Of a stretch of DNA of 33,625 nucleotides, positions 14,797 to 23,141 are shown in pieces. Made by a program: the position numbers and the translations under genes. Each line of letters starts with the position of its first letter. Within the stretch, counting starts at the first letter, position 1. Source of the DNA: Bog-473 sp036491435 (GTDB lineage Bacteria; Actinomycetota; Acidimicrobiia; Acidimicrobiales; RAAP-2); NCBI GenBank assembly GCA_036491435.1, contig DASXBZ010000087.1:1-33625 (forward strand). Reading direction: 5' to 3'. The notes beneath the pieces are model-generated. The model saw only the letters and a program-made list of their open reading frames with translations, was not told where the DNA came from and made no database searches.

Positions 14797-15720
14797 GTGA
14801 GCAAGCACGATCACGGTGGTCACCAAAAGGCCCACCATGACGACGGCTTCCCCCGCCTCGAGGACTGCGACCTCTCCCTCCGTCTCTCCAAGGACGAGGA
14901 GACGAAACGGCTCGGCCGGGCGCAGCGACGACTGTTGCACCTCCGGCTGATCAACGGCGGCCAGCTGAACGAGGGCAAGCTGGGACCGCCGGTCTGCATC
15001 GTGTTCGAGGGCTGGGACGCGGCGGGCAAGGGCGGCGCCATCAAGCGACTGGTCGAGCCCCTCGACCCCCGGCACGTGCACGTGGCCCCGTTCGCGGCGC
15101 CGACCCCCGACGAGCTGCGCCACCACTTCCTGTGGCGCTTCTGGCCGCCCCTGCCCGGATGGGGCGGCATGACGATCTTCGACCGGAGCTGGTACGGACG
15201 CGTCCTCGTCGAGCGCGTCGAGAACCTGGCCACCGAGGTCCAATGGCGCCGCGCCTACCAGGAGATCAACGACTTCGAACACACCCTGGCCGAGGAGGGG
15301 ATGATCGTCATCAAGCTCTGGATGCACCTGTCGCACGAGGAACAGTTGCGGCGGTTCATCCGCCGGCGCGACGACCCGCTCAAGTCGTGGAAGCTGACGG
15401 ACGAGGACTGGCGCAACCGGGAGAAGCGCGGCGAGTACGACGAAGCGGTCTCGGACATGCTACGGCTGACGCACGGCCCGCTGGCGCCGTGGGACGTGAT
15501 CTCCTCGGAGAACAAGCGCTACGGCAGGGTCGATGTGATCGAGACTGTCATCCGGCGCATGGAGACGGGCATGGCGCGCTGGGGCGTGCCCGTGCCGTCC
15601 AACGACGAAGCCGAGGAGAAGACCGAGATCGCGCTCATGTTCGACGACCCCGAGTTCCAGCACGGCCCCGAGGGCCCGCCGAACGGGGCCGTGGGCGCCG
15701 AGGAACGGTTGCAGGCGTGA
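14797..15720 (+). CDS. ppk2: Polyphosphate kinase 2 (PPK2 family)
   Basis: A 307-residue cytosolic enzyme that transfers phosphate between polyphosphate and nucleotides. Walker A is GWDAAGKGG beginning at residue 72; Walker B is FDRSWYGRVLVERVE with its Asp at 129; a lid region of basic residues follows (RRRDDPLKSWKLT). The length matches single-domain PPK2 proteins. The nucleotide preference (GDP/ADP or AMP) cannot be assigned with confidence. The N-terminal tail is His-rich (SKHDHGGHQKAHHDDG), which could bind metal. GTG 14797 is preceded by TACAAC with a 7-nt gap, suggesting a leaderless start; there is no Shine-Dalgarno sequence. Its stop overlaps the next gene as GTGA, an odd pairing with an F420-type oxidoreductase. 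Confidence 0.93.
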   Translation: MSKHDHGGHQKAHHDDGFPRLEDCDLSLRLSKDEETKRLGRAQRRLLHLRLINGGQLNEGKLGPPVCIVFEGWDAAGKGGAIKRLVEPLDPRHVHVAPFAAPTPDELRHHFLWRFWPPLPGWGGMTIFDRSWYGRVLVERVENLATEVQWRRAYQEINDFEHTLAEEGMIVIKLWMHLSHEEQLRRFIRRRDDPLKSWKLTDEDWRNREKRGEYDEAVSDMLRLTHGPLAPWDVISSENKRYGRVDVIETVIRRMETGMARWGVPVPSNDEAEEKTEIALMFDDPEFQHGPEGPPNGAVGAEERLQA

Positions 15721-16703
15721 GCCCCTCGGCGTCGGGGCGCGCCGGGATCACCATCCCCTTCGAGGGGGTCCCACTGCACGCGCACCGCGAGTGGTACGCC
15801 CGCTTGCGGGATCTCGGCTACACCGACCTGTGGTCGGCCGAGGTCGACGGCGCCGACGGCTTCACCCCACTCGCGTTGGCGGCGGCGTGGGAGCCCTCGC
15901 TGAACCTGGGCGTGGCGATCACACCTGTGTACACGCGCGGTCCGGCGCTGCTGGCGCAGAGCCTGGCGGCGTTGGCCGACGCCAACCCGGGACGGGTCGC
16001 CTGCGGCCTCGGCGCCTCCTCGGAGGTCATCGTGGCCAACTGGAACGGCCTCGCCTTCGAGAACCAGTACAAGCGGGTGCGCGACACCGTGCGCTTCCTC
16101 CGCCTGGCGTTCAGTGGCGAGAAGATCACGGAGGACTACGGGACCTTCTCGGTAAAGGGCTTCAAGCTCTCGCGGGTCCCAGAGCAGCTCCCGCCCATCT
16201 ACCTGGCCGCGCTGCGGCCCGGCATGTTGCACCTGGCCGGGCGTGAGGCGGACGGCGCCATCCTCAATTGGCTCAGCGCGGACGACGTCAGGACCTCGGT
16301 GGCCGAGGTGGAAAAGGCGGCCGAGGGCGCGCCGAGGGAGATCGTGGCCCGCATCTTCGTCATCGTGTGCGAGGACGCCGGCGTGGCCCGCACCATCGGC
16401 CGCCGGATGATCACCGCCTACCTGAACGTGGAGGCCTACGCCGAGTTCCACCGCTGGCTCGGCCGGGGGCCGGCCCTCCAGGGCATGTGGGACGCCTGGG
16501 CGGCGGGCGACCGCAAGGGTGCGCTCGCCGCGATCCCTGACGAGGTGGTCGACGAGCTGGTGGTCCACGGCCCGGTCGACGAGTGCCGCGCCCACGTGCA
16601 GCGCTACGTCGACAACGGGATCACCGTCGCGGCGCCGATGATCATCCCGATCGGCATCGACCTGGCGGACGCCGTGGCGGGGCTTTCACCGTCGGCGGCC
16701 TGA
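15717..16703 (+). CDS. LLM-class F420-dependent oxidoreductase
   Basis: A 328-residue luciferase-like TIM-barrel oxidoreductase. Typical features: GITIPFEGVPLHAHREWYAR at the start, LGYTDLWSAEVDGADGFTPL, strand LGVAITPVYTRGPALLAQS, GRVACGLGASSEVIVANWNG, LPPIYLAALRPGMLHLAGRE and a C-terminal LVVHGPVDECRAHVQRYVD. This pattern is that of actinobacterial F420-dependent members rather than FMN luciferases. GTG 15717 overlaps the PPK2 stop (GTGA), so it is translationally coupled. The amidase gene begins 6 bp after its stop. It probably oxidises or reduces a small organic substrate; its identity may be shared with the amidase, cupin and P450 downstream. Confidence 0.92.
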   Translation: MSPSASGRAGITIPFEGVPLHAHREWYARLRDLGYTDLWSAEVDGADGFTPLALAAAWEPSLNLGVAITPVYTRGPALLAQSLAALADANPGRVACGLGASSEVIVANWNGLAFENQYKRVRDTVRFLRLAFSGEKITEDYGTFSVKGFKLSRVPEQLPPIYLAALRPGMLHLAGREADGAILNWLSADDVRTSVAEVEKAAEGAPREIVARIFVIVCEDAGVARTIGRRMITAYLNVEAYAEFHRWLGRGPALQGMWDAWAAGDRKGALAAIPDEVVDELVVHGPVDECRAHVQRYVDNGITVAAPMIIPIGIDLADAVAGLSPSAA

Positions 16704-16709
16704 CGGGCC

Positions 16710-18125
16710 ATGACGGACATCGACTTCCGCACCACCTCGCTCGATTCGCTGGCGCACGCCGTGCGGACGAAGGAGGTCACCGCGCGTGAGCTGACCGAGG
16801 CGGCGCTCGGCCGGATCGAGCGGCTGGACCCGACGTACAACGCGTTCGTCGCGGTCGACGCCGAGCGCGCCCTGCACGAAGCGGACGCCGTCGACGTGCG
16901 CCTCGCCTCCGGGCACGACCCCGGTCCGCTGGCGGGCATCCCGATCGGTGTCAAGGACCTGCAGGACGCCATCGGCTACGTGACGACACACGGCTCCGCG
17001 CTGCACGCCGACGACCCGCCCGCCACGGTGGACAGCCCTTTCGTCGCCCGGCTGCGCGCTGCGGGCTGCGTGGTCGTCGGGAAGACGAACACCCCCGAGT
17101 TCGGGTGGATGGGCAACACGACCAACGCCGTCTTCGGGCCGTCACGGAACCCGTTCGACACCAGCCGGGGCCCCGGCGGCTCCTCGGGCGGCGCGGCGGC
17201 GGCGCTGGCCGCCGGCATGGTGCCGCTCGCCACGGGCTCCGACGGCGGCGGCTCCATCCGCATCCCCTCCGCGTGCTGCGGGCTCTCGGGCATGAAGCCG
17301 AGCCTCGGACGCGTCCCGGGGGGCGGGGCCACCCCGCCGGGCTGGCTCGGGCTCTCCACCGGCGGGCCGATGGCGCGCCGGATCGCGGACGTGGCCCGCG
17401 CGCTCGACGTCACCGTCGGTCCTGACCCGACCGACCTGCAGTCGCTCCCCCGCCCCGAGGCGTCCTGGATGGCTGCGCTCGACGATCCCCACGTGCCGGT
17501 CCGCGTCGCCTACGCGCCGACGCTCGGCTACGCCACGGTGGACGCGGAGGTGGCACAGGTCTGCGACAACGCGGTGGCGGTCCTCGAGTCGATGGGTGCC
17601 GAGGTGACCGTCCTCGACACCGTGTTCGACACCGACCCCGTCGGCCCCTTCCTCACGCACACCGCCGTGGCGAACCTGCGCACGATGCGCCCTTACATGG
17701 GCCATCCCCGCTGGGAAGAGGTGCACCCGGTCCTGCGCCACTTCGTGGACGTGGCCCAGTCGACGACCGGCGAGGAGATGCTGCAGGTCTTCGACCACTA
17801 CCACCTGATGAACCTGCGCCTCGTCGAGCTGTTCCGGACCTGCCGCATCCTGGTCACGCCCACCTGTTCGGGCCTGGCGCCGTTCGCCGACGAGATCGAG
17901 AGCACGGTCAACGGCGAGCGGACGGCGAATTGGATCCAGTTCACCTATCCGTTCAACATGACGAAGTCACCCGCTGCCACCGTCCAGGCCGGCATGAGCA
18001 ACGGCGGCCTCCCGATCGGGATCCAGCTGATCGGGCCCCAGCACGGTGACCTCGTCGTGCTCCGGACGGCGGCAGCCCTCGAGGCGGCCCTCGACCTCGA
18101 TACGCTCGCACCGTTGCCGGCCTGA
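16710..18125 (+). CDS. Amidase (amidase-signature family)
   Basis: A 471-residue hydrolase of the amidase-signature family, which cleaves amides (or C-N bonds in related members). The Ser-cisSer-Lys triad is visible: Lys82 in IGVKDLQD, Ser158 in GGSSGG, and the nucleophile Ser182 in GSDGGGSIRIP; the 24-residue spacing between the two Ser is standard. The full family length is present, so it is intact. The ATG at 16710 lies 6 bp after the oxidoreductase stop, in the same unit. It lacks GatA-partner genes nearby, so a role in catabolism rather than tRNA amidation is likely. Confidence 0.95.
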   Translation: MTDIDFRTTSLDSLAHAVRTKEVTARELTEAALGRIERLDPTYNAFVAVDAERALHEADAVDVRLASGHDPGPLAGIPIGVKDLQDAIGYVTTHGSALHADDPPATVDSPFVARLRAAGCVVVGKTNTPEFGWMGNTTNAVFGPSRNPFDTSRGPGGSSGGAAAALAAGMVPLATGSDGGGSIRIPSACCGLSGMKPSLGRVPGGGATPPGWLGLSTGGPMARRIADVARALDVTVGPDPTDLQSLPRPEASWMAALDDPHVPVRVAYAPTLGYATVDAEVAQVCDNAVAVLESMGAEVTVLDTVFDTDPVGPFLTHTAVANLRTMRPYMGHPRWEEVHPVLRHFVDVAQSTTGEEMLQVFDHYHLMNLRLVELFRTCRILVTPTCSGLAPFADEIESTVNGERTANWIQFTYPFNMTKSPAATVQAGMSNGGLPIGIQLIGPQHGDLVVLRTAAALEAALDLDTLAPLPA

Positions 18126-18152
18126 GACCCCGAGCAGTCCAAGGAGCAGACC

Positions 18153-18626
18153 ATGTCGATCGCCAGCCCCGCCAGCCGTGACATCGTGCGCCTCGTCAGC
18201 GAGGACGACGCACCCTGGGCCGACACCGGCATCGGCGTCCTGCTCAAGATCGTCCGCTTCGACGTGGCGCGCGGCACCTGGGTCATCCTCAACCGCTTCC
18301 GACCCGGCGTGCAGCTGCAGACGCACCGCCACACGGGCTCGGTGGACGCGTTCACCTCGGCCGGTCGCTGGCACTACCTCGAGTACGACTTCTACGTGAC
18401 GCCGGGCTCGTACCTCTTCGAGCCGGCCAACTCGGTGCACACGCTGCACGTGCCCGAGGACAACGACGGGGACACCGACGTCTGCTTCATCATCGAGGGC
18501 GCGCTGTTGAACCTCGCGGCCGATGGCTCGGTGGAGTCCGTCTCCGACGGCCCCAGCACGCTCGAGGCGTACTACGCGTTGCTCGAGGCACAGGGCGACC
18601 CCCGCCCCGACGGCATCGTCGTCTGA
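18153..18626 (+). CDS. Cupin protein like 2,4'-dihydroxyacetophenone dioxygenase
   Basis: A 157-residue single-cupin protein. The metal-binding motif is seen as PGVQLQTHRHTGSVDAF with His-x-His, a downstream GRWHYLEYDFYVTPGSYLFE and a final His in NSVHTLHVP. The motif set matches the dihydroxyacetophenone dioxygenase (DAD) group of non-heme Fe cupins that cleave C-C bonds next to a ketone. ATG 18153 follows AAGGAG by 6 bp. It is sandwiched between the amidase and the P450, so an oxidative step in the same pathway is plausible. The actual substrate is unknown, and some members are isomerase-like. Confidence 0.8.
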   Translation: MSIASPASRDIVRLVSEDDAPWADTGIGVLLKIVRFDVARGTWVILNRFRPGVQLQTHRHTGSVDAFTSAGRWHYLEYDFYVTPGSYLFEPANSVHTLHVPEDNDGDTDVCFIIEGALLNLAADGSVESVSDGPSTLEAYYALLEAQGDPRPDGIVV

Positions 18627-18653
18627 GCCGTCCGGCGTCCGGGGGCCACCACC

Positions 18654-19847
18654 GTGGGGATCGACGCCAGCCGCCTGCTCGACCCGTCGCTCTACGCGGA
18701 GGGCGATCCGTTCGCGCTTTACTCCGAACTCCGCCGCGAGGCGCCCGTCTGTTGGGTCGACCGCGAGGGCGGCGGCTTCTGGGCCGTGGCGACGCATCGC
18801 GAGGTGTCCTCGATCGGCGCCGACCCGCACGGGTTCTGTTCGTCGCGGGGGATCTTGACCGACGAGATCGGCACGTCCTACGACGATCCGCCCACGATGA
18901 TGCACACCGACCCGCCGCGGCACACCCGCTACCGCCGCTTGGTGCAGCCCGGCTTCAAGCCCTCCATGGTGCGCCAGATGGAAACCGGTGTCACGGCCAA
19001 GGCGCGGGCGCTGATCGACACCATCGAGCGGGGCGAACCGGTGGACATCGTCCAGGCCTTGTCCATCCCCTTCCCGTTGCAGGTGATCTGCGAGCTGCTG
19101 GGCGTCGACGGCTCGCAGTGGCCGCGCTTCTTCGAGTGGTCGGAGGCGGTGATCCCTGGCGAGACCGAGCGCACGGAGACCGAACGCGCCGAGCTGCAGG
19201 CCGAGATGTGGGGGTATCTCGTCGGCGTGGCCGAGGAGCGGCGCACGGCACCGGCGGAGGACCTGGTCTCGGTCCTCGCCATGGTTGGCTCCGAGGAGGG
19301 TGCGGAGGCGGACCGGCTGAGCGAGGCGGAGCTGGCGATGTTCCTGATCCAGTTGCTGGTGGCCGGGAACGAGACGACGCGCAACCTGCTCTCCGCCGGG
19401 CTCGCCGCGCTCGCCACGCGCCCGGACCAATGGGCCTCCCTACGGGCCGACGCGGGGCTCATCCCGAACGCCGTCGAGGAGCTGCTGCGCTGGACGACGC
19501 CGGTCATCTCGTTCATGCGCACCGCCACGGCGGACTGCACCGTCCGGGGCCAAGCCGTGGCGGCCGGCGATCCGGTGCTGCTGCTCTATGCGTCGGCCAA
19601 CCGCGACGAAGAGGTCTTCGGTCCCGATGCAGACCAACTCCGGGTGGACCGCCACCCGAACCCCCACGTGAGCTTCGGCTTCGGGCCGCACTTCTGCCTG
19701 GGCGCCGCGCTGGCCCGGCTGGAGGGCCGCGTCGTGCTGTCCGAGCTCGCGACGCGCTTCGCCTCGCTCGCACCGGCAGGGCCGGTCGAACGGACGGCCA
19801 GCCCGGTGATCGCCGGGATCCGGCACGCACCGCTCGTCTTCTCCTGA
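18654..19847 (+). CDS. Cytochrome P450
   Basis: A 397-residue soluble bacterial P450 monooxygenase, full length. Landmarks: I-helix AGNETT at 237-242 (oxygen-binding Thr), K-helix ExxR as ELLR at 276-279, and the heme loop FGFGPHFCLGAALARLE with heme-ligand Cys348. A HTDPPRHTRYRRLVQPGF segment near residue 83 is normal for bacterial P450s of the CYP107/CYP125-like clans. The redox partner (ferredoxin and reductase) is not encoded nearby. It starts at GTG 18654, 27 bp after the cupin gene, and is followed by an ABM-domain gene. It hydroxylates an unknown organic substrate. Confidence 0.97.
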   Translation: MGIDASRLLDPSLYAEGDPFALYSELRREAPVCWVDREGGGFWAVATHREVSSIGADPHGFCSSRGILTDEIGTSYDDPPTMMHTDPPRHTRYRRLVQPGFKPSMVRQMETGVTAKARALIDTIERGEPVDIVQALSIPFPLQVICELLGVDGSQWPRFFEWSEAVIPGETERTETERAELQAEMWGYLVGVAEERRTAPAEDLVSVLAMVGSEEGAEADRLSEAELAMFLIQLLVAGNETTRNLLSAGLAALATRPDQWASLRADAGLIPNAVEELLRWTTPVISFMRTATADCTVRGQAVAAGDPVLLLYASANRDEEVFGPDADQLRVDRHPNPHVSFGFGPHFCLGAALARLEGRVVLSELATRFASLAPAGPVERTASPVIAGIRHAPLVFS

Positions 19848-19878
19848 GGCTCGACGGGCCATCGCCTATAAAGGACGG

Positions 19879-20184
19879 ATGGCCACAGTGATCGTCCAGG
19901 GAGTCTTCTCGATCGACCCGAAGGAACGGGACCGGTTCGTCGAGGCAAGCATCGAGGGAATGCGCCGCTCGCGCCAGGAGGAGGGTTGCCTCGAGTACGT
20001 GATCGCGGCCGATCCGGTCGATCCCGAGCGCGCCGTCCTGACTGAGCGGTGGGCGTCGATGGACGATCTGGACCGCCATCTGGCCCGACCGCGGGACGCG
20101 GCTCCGGACGGCGATCCCAGGCCCGCCCCTCGGAGTGTCGAGATCACCGTGTTCGAGGTGGCCTCGTCCCGTCCTCTGTTCTGA
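19879..20184 (+). CDS. Antibiotic biosynthesis monooxygenase (ABM) domain protein
   Basis: A 101-residue dimeric alpha-beta barrel protein. Key stretches are MATVIVQGVFSIDPKERDRF, MRRSRQEEGCLEYVIAADP, LTERWASMDDLDRHL and VEITVFEVAS; this is the ABM fold, used by quinone-forming monooxygenases, heme-degrading enzymes and many unassigned proteins. The ATG at 19879 is preceded by TATAAA with 6 nt between; that is too close for its AAGGA to act as a good ribosome site, so the gene may have its own leaderless promoter besides read-through from the P450 gene 31 bp upstream. It fits an oxidative pathway. Confidence 0.85.
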   Translation: MATVIVQGVFSIDPKERDRFVEASIEGMRRSRQEEGCLEYVIAADPVDPERAVLTERWASMDDLDRHLARPRDAAPDGDPRPAPRSVEITVFEVASSRPLF

Positions 20185-20274
20185 GGGTTCGGCCCTCACC
20201 TCCGAAACGTCGCGCTCAATCATCGGCCGGCGGATCCGGCTCGATGCAGCCCGGCGCAAGACGTGAGCATGCCT

Positions 20275-20280
20275 TAGCGT
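20275..20280 (+). promoter_or_regulatory. -10 hexamer TAGCGT of the GH43-like lipoprotein gene (leaderless)
   Basis: TAGCGT ends 7 nt before the GTG at 20288. There is no Shine-Dalgarno sequence. Confidence 0.5.
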
Positions 20281-20287
20281 CTGCAAT

Positions 20288-21871
20288 GTGCGGGTAAGCC
20301 GAGGGTTCCCGAGGCCGCGCGCCAGGTGGGTGCTGGGTTCGGCGTTGCTCGTTGTCGTCGTTCTCGGCGGCTGCGGCCAGGGTGCTCCCACGTCCACGTC
20401 GAGCAGCGCGACCACCGGACCCAACATCGGGCGCGTCCTCAAGCCGTCGCAGGTACGGACGGCGCAGATCTACGTGCCGGCGGGCCGGGCCGCGACCAAG
20501 GGCCCTATCGGGTCCAATCCGACGCTCGAGAACGGCATACCGCTCAACATCCTTTCCGGGCTCGCGCACGACGAGCCCATCTACGACGGGGACTTCGCCG
20601 ACCCCTCGGCCCTCCCCGCCGCCAACACGCTGTACTTCTACGCGTCCAGCAGCCAGCGCTCCAAGTACGACGCCGGGGCCAATGTGCCGGTGGTCGCGCT
20701 GTCGCGTGGCGACGGTTTCACGGGCCGGTTCCTGGGCGACGCGTTGCCCAAGGTCCCCGCCTGGACCGTCTCGGGGTACCAATGGGGTCCGGACGTCTGG
20801 GCGCGGCCCAACGGCACGTACGTGCTCTACTACTCGACGCCCGCGACGGTGCCGCTCGGGTGCCTCGGCAAATCTCCCGCTGTCGGCTGTGTCAAGACCG
20901 TGAACGGTGTGACGAACGCCGAGTGCATCTCACGGGCCACCGCGAGTTCTCCCACCGGTCCCTTCGTCGACAACTCGACGTCCGCCTTCGTCTGTCCGCT
21001 CGACCAGGGCGGCGCGATCGACCCCGCCGTGTTCGTGGACTCGGCCGGGACACCGTGGCTCCTCTGGAAGAGCGACGGCGACTGTTGCGACGAGCCGACC
21101 TTCATCTACTCGCAGCAGTTGTCGTCCGACGGGCTCACGACAGTGGGTCCGCCGCACCGGCTCATCGGTGCGACCCAGCCGTGGGAAGACCACCTGGTCG
21201 AAGCGCCGACCATGATCCAGGACCACGACCACTTCTGGCTCTTCTATTCGGGCAGCCTCTGGGGCCACCCGACGTACGGGATCGGGATCGCCCGCTGCGA
21301 CTCGGTGGTCGGTCCCTGCACCAAGCCCCTCGACCACTCGTGGGTCGCCTCGCACGCCGACGGCGTGCGGGACCAGGGACCGGGCGGCGAGGACTTCTAC
21401 CAGACCGGGTCCATCGTCTGGATGGTCCACCACGGTCTGGCTCCCGGCCAGACCGGCAACAGCGCGCAGCGCCGGCTGTACGTCGACCTCGTCGCCTTCC
21501 CCACCGGTGGCCTGCCCCACCTCGCCGCTCGGGAGCCCGCGGCGGCCCTCGCCGCGGCCGAGGTCTACTACGCGGACCCGGCGCTCCCGAAGAGCCCCGA
21601 TGCCGCCTACCTCAAGGTGATGCACCTCGCCGGGGTGTCGGCGTCCGCCAGCCCAGCGACCCTCGACGCGGCGGCGACGACCGCCTGCACGGATCTCGGG
21701 AAGCGGCAGCACTTCGAACAGATCGTCGCCAACCTCGAAGGGCGCAACCTCACCACGTACGAGGCCTACCTCGCCCTCATCCTGGCCGCGCAGTACCACT
21801 GCCCGGCGCAGATCCCCGAGGCGACGCAGGTCATGATCGATGCGTTGAACCAGCTTCCGCCGGGGGCCTGA
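20288..21871 (+). CDS. GH43-like lipoprotein with C-terminal DUF732-like domain
   Basis: A 527-residue exported lipoprotein. The signal peptide ends in a lipobox, VVLGGC, with Cys29. Residues ~95-410 look like a five-bladed beta-propeller glycoside hydrolase of the GH43 type: Asp105 in DFADPS (general base), Asp245 in IDPAVFVD (pKa modulator) and Glu305 in VEAPTM (general acid) are all in place. Residues ~437-515 resemble the DUF732 helical domain of mycobacterial secreted proteins (DAAYLKVMHLAGV, ACTDL, then ending AAQYHCP, with the two conserved Cys). I infer surface trimming of arabinan/xylan-like sugars, possibly of its own wall glycans. It starts at GTG 20288 as a single gene. The GH43 call is strong, the DUF732 tail moderate. 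Confidence 0.82.
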   Translation: MRVSRGFPRPRARWVLGSALLVVVVLGGCGQGAPTSTSSSATTGPNIGRVLKPSQVRTAQIYVPAGRAATKGPIGSNPTLENGIPLNILSGLAHDEPIYDGDFADPSALPAANTLYFYASSSQRSKYDAGANVPVVALSRGDGFTGRFLGDALPKVPAWTVSGYQWGPDVWARPNGTYVLYYSTPATVPLGCLGKSPAVGCVKTVNGVTNAECISRATASSPTGPFVDNSTSAFVCPLDQGGAIDPAVFVDSAGTPWLLWKSDGDCCDEPTFIYSQQLSSDGLTTVGPPHRLIGATQPWEDHLVEAPTMIQDHDHFWLFYSGSLWGHPTYGIGIARCDSVVGPCTKPLDHSWVASHADGVRDQGPGGEDFYQTGSIVWMVHHGLAPGQTGNSAQRRLYVDLVAFPTGGLPHLAAREPAAALAAAEVYYADPALPKSPDAAYLKVMHLAGVSASASPATLDAAATTACTDLGKRQHFEQIVANLEGRNLTTYEAYLALILAAQYHCPAQIPEATQVMIDALNQLPPGA

Positions 21872-21919
21872 CGCTCCTCCGGTCCGGCGGGCCTCGGCGG
21901 TCGAGTCCGTCTGCCCCGC

Positions 21920-22855
21920 TCAGTCCGACTTGACCCAGGCCAGGTAGGCCGGACCGTCAGGGGTCAGGACGGGTACCCAGCCCTCGTCCAACTCGTCGGC
22001 CCGCTCCTCGTCGACCTCCAGGGCAGCCATCCGGTCGCCCGTGCCCCGGTACCAGACGTGCCGGATTGCGGCACCCACCGTGCGAAGGACTGCGGTCCGG
22101 GATCCGCCGGGGACGCCGTCCTCCCCGGGGTCCACCACGAACAGCCGATCGAGTTCCGCGCACGCGTCGGGGTCCGCCCACGCCGGGACCAAGAACCCCT
22201 CGATCTCGACACGACGGCGGTGCGAGCCTCCGTACTCATGTTCGTAGACCAGTCCCGTCTCCCTCGGAACGAGCACCAGCATGTTCTGCTCGGCGGAATC
22301 CCCGTACGTCGGCAGGGTGAATTGCAACGGGCCGGTCTCCGTTGCTTCATCCGACTCCACCAAGTCGTCGACGAGGGCCATGAGCGCGTCGAGACTCTGG
22401 CGATAGTCGGCCTCCACATGCGCGAGGGAGGAAGTCAGTTTCGACGGCACATCGGTTTCCGTCAGCTCCACGAGAAGCTGTGCGTCCGGATCATCGAGGT
22501 CAGCTCTCGGCCCAGAGAGGTCGTCACACGTCCATTCGCCGGTACGGGTGATGGAGGACACGGTCAGGACGCGGCCGTCCCACTCTCCCGAATTGGAACG
22601 AAACAGCATCTCCGTGCGTCGCAATTCGTCACGGAGCGGCCGGCACTTCCTCTCGGCATCGAACCACATGCGGCCCGGGACGCTCGACTGGTACTGATCG
22701 AGCAGATCCAGGCATTTCCCGGCTTGTTCGCGGATCTGGAGGGCTAACGCCTTTGTGTTCGCGTCATCGAGCGTGAGATCGACGGATTCCTGCAGACCGT
22801 GCAGCTTCGCGACGTGGTAACCCAGTTCCCTTCGGAGCTTGCGAGTACTCTCCAC
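21920..22855 (-). CDS. DUF6210 domain protein with long helical N-terminal region
   Basis: A 311-residue soluble protein. The C-terminal ~120 residues carry features I associate with DUF6210: TGLVYEHEYGGSHRRRVEIE, GFLVPAWADPDACAELDRLF and the ending DELDEGWVPVLTPDGPAYLA with WVKSD. The N-terminal ~190 residues are mostly helical (STRKLRRELGYHVAKLHGLQ, QIREQAGKCLDLLDQYQ) plus an acidic middle, and match nothing I know. Start GTG 22855 is preferred over an ATG 84 bases upstream because GGGAGG sits 7 nt before it. The Arg-rich text upstream does not look coding. The function is unknown. The lone position next to an SDR is not informative. Confidence 0.7.
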   Translation of the reverse strand: MESTRKLRRELGYHVAKLHGLQESVDLTLDDANTKALALQIREQAGKCLDLLDQYQSSVPGRMWFDAERKCRPLRDELRRTEMLFRSNSGEWDGRVLTVSSITRTGEWTCDDLSGPRADLDDPDAQLLVELTETDVPSKLTSSLAHVEADYRQSLDALMALVDDLVESDEATETGPLQFTLPTYGDSAEQNMLVLVPRETGLVYEHEYGGSHRRRVEIEGFLVPAWADPDACAELDRLFVVDPGEDGVPGGSRTAVLRTVGAAIRHVWYRGTGDRMAALEVDEERADELDEGWVPVLTPDGPAYLAWVKSD

Positions 22856-23141
22856 CCGTTCGCCTCCCTGCGATCGCTGCAGCTGGCGAAGCGGCTGCCG
22901 ATCCGGCGTCGCGCCTGCCGATCCATGTCCTCCCATCAAGGCTGACGGAGTACGACGTCGCAGTCATGGGACTTAAGGCCCAAAGCCTCGTCTCTGACAA
23001 CGAGCACGCAAGTCCGCGCGGCGGGACAGGGATCCGGCTCACAGCGAGACTCGGAGCATCGGCACGGTCGACGCTAACGTCCATCCGAGACCCGGTTCGG
23101 GATCGCACTGCTTTCCGATCGCGCGCAAGGAGCACCCCAGC
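22856..23141. other. Intergenic region between divergent genes, possible -10 TAACGT only
   Basis: About 285 bases between the DUF6210 gene and the SDR gene. It holds the Shine-Dalgarno site of each gene and a TAACGT hexamer at 23075-23080 that could serve the SDR. No ORF or palindrome is convincing. Confidence 0.35.

Noticed and set aside
15717..20184. A natural-product biosynthetic cluster, suggested by the P450 and the ABM protein
   Set aside because: No core synthase, tailoring carrier protein or export gene is present; the mix fits catabolism better.
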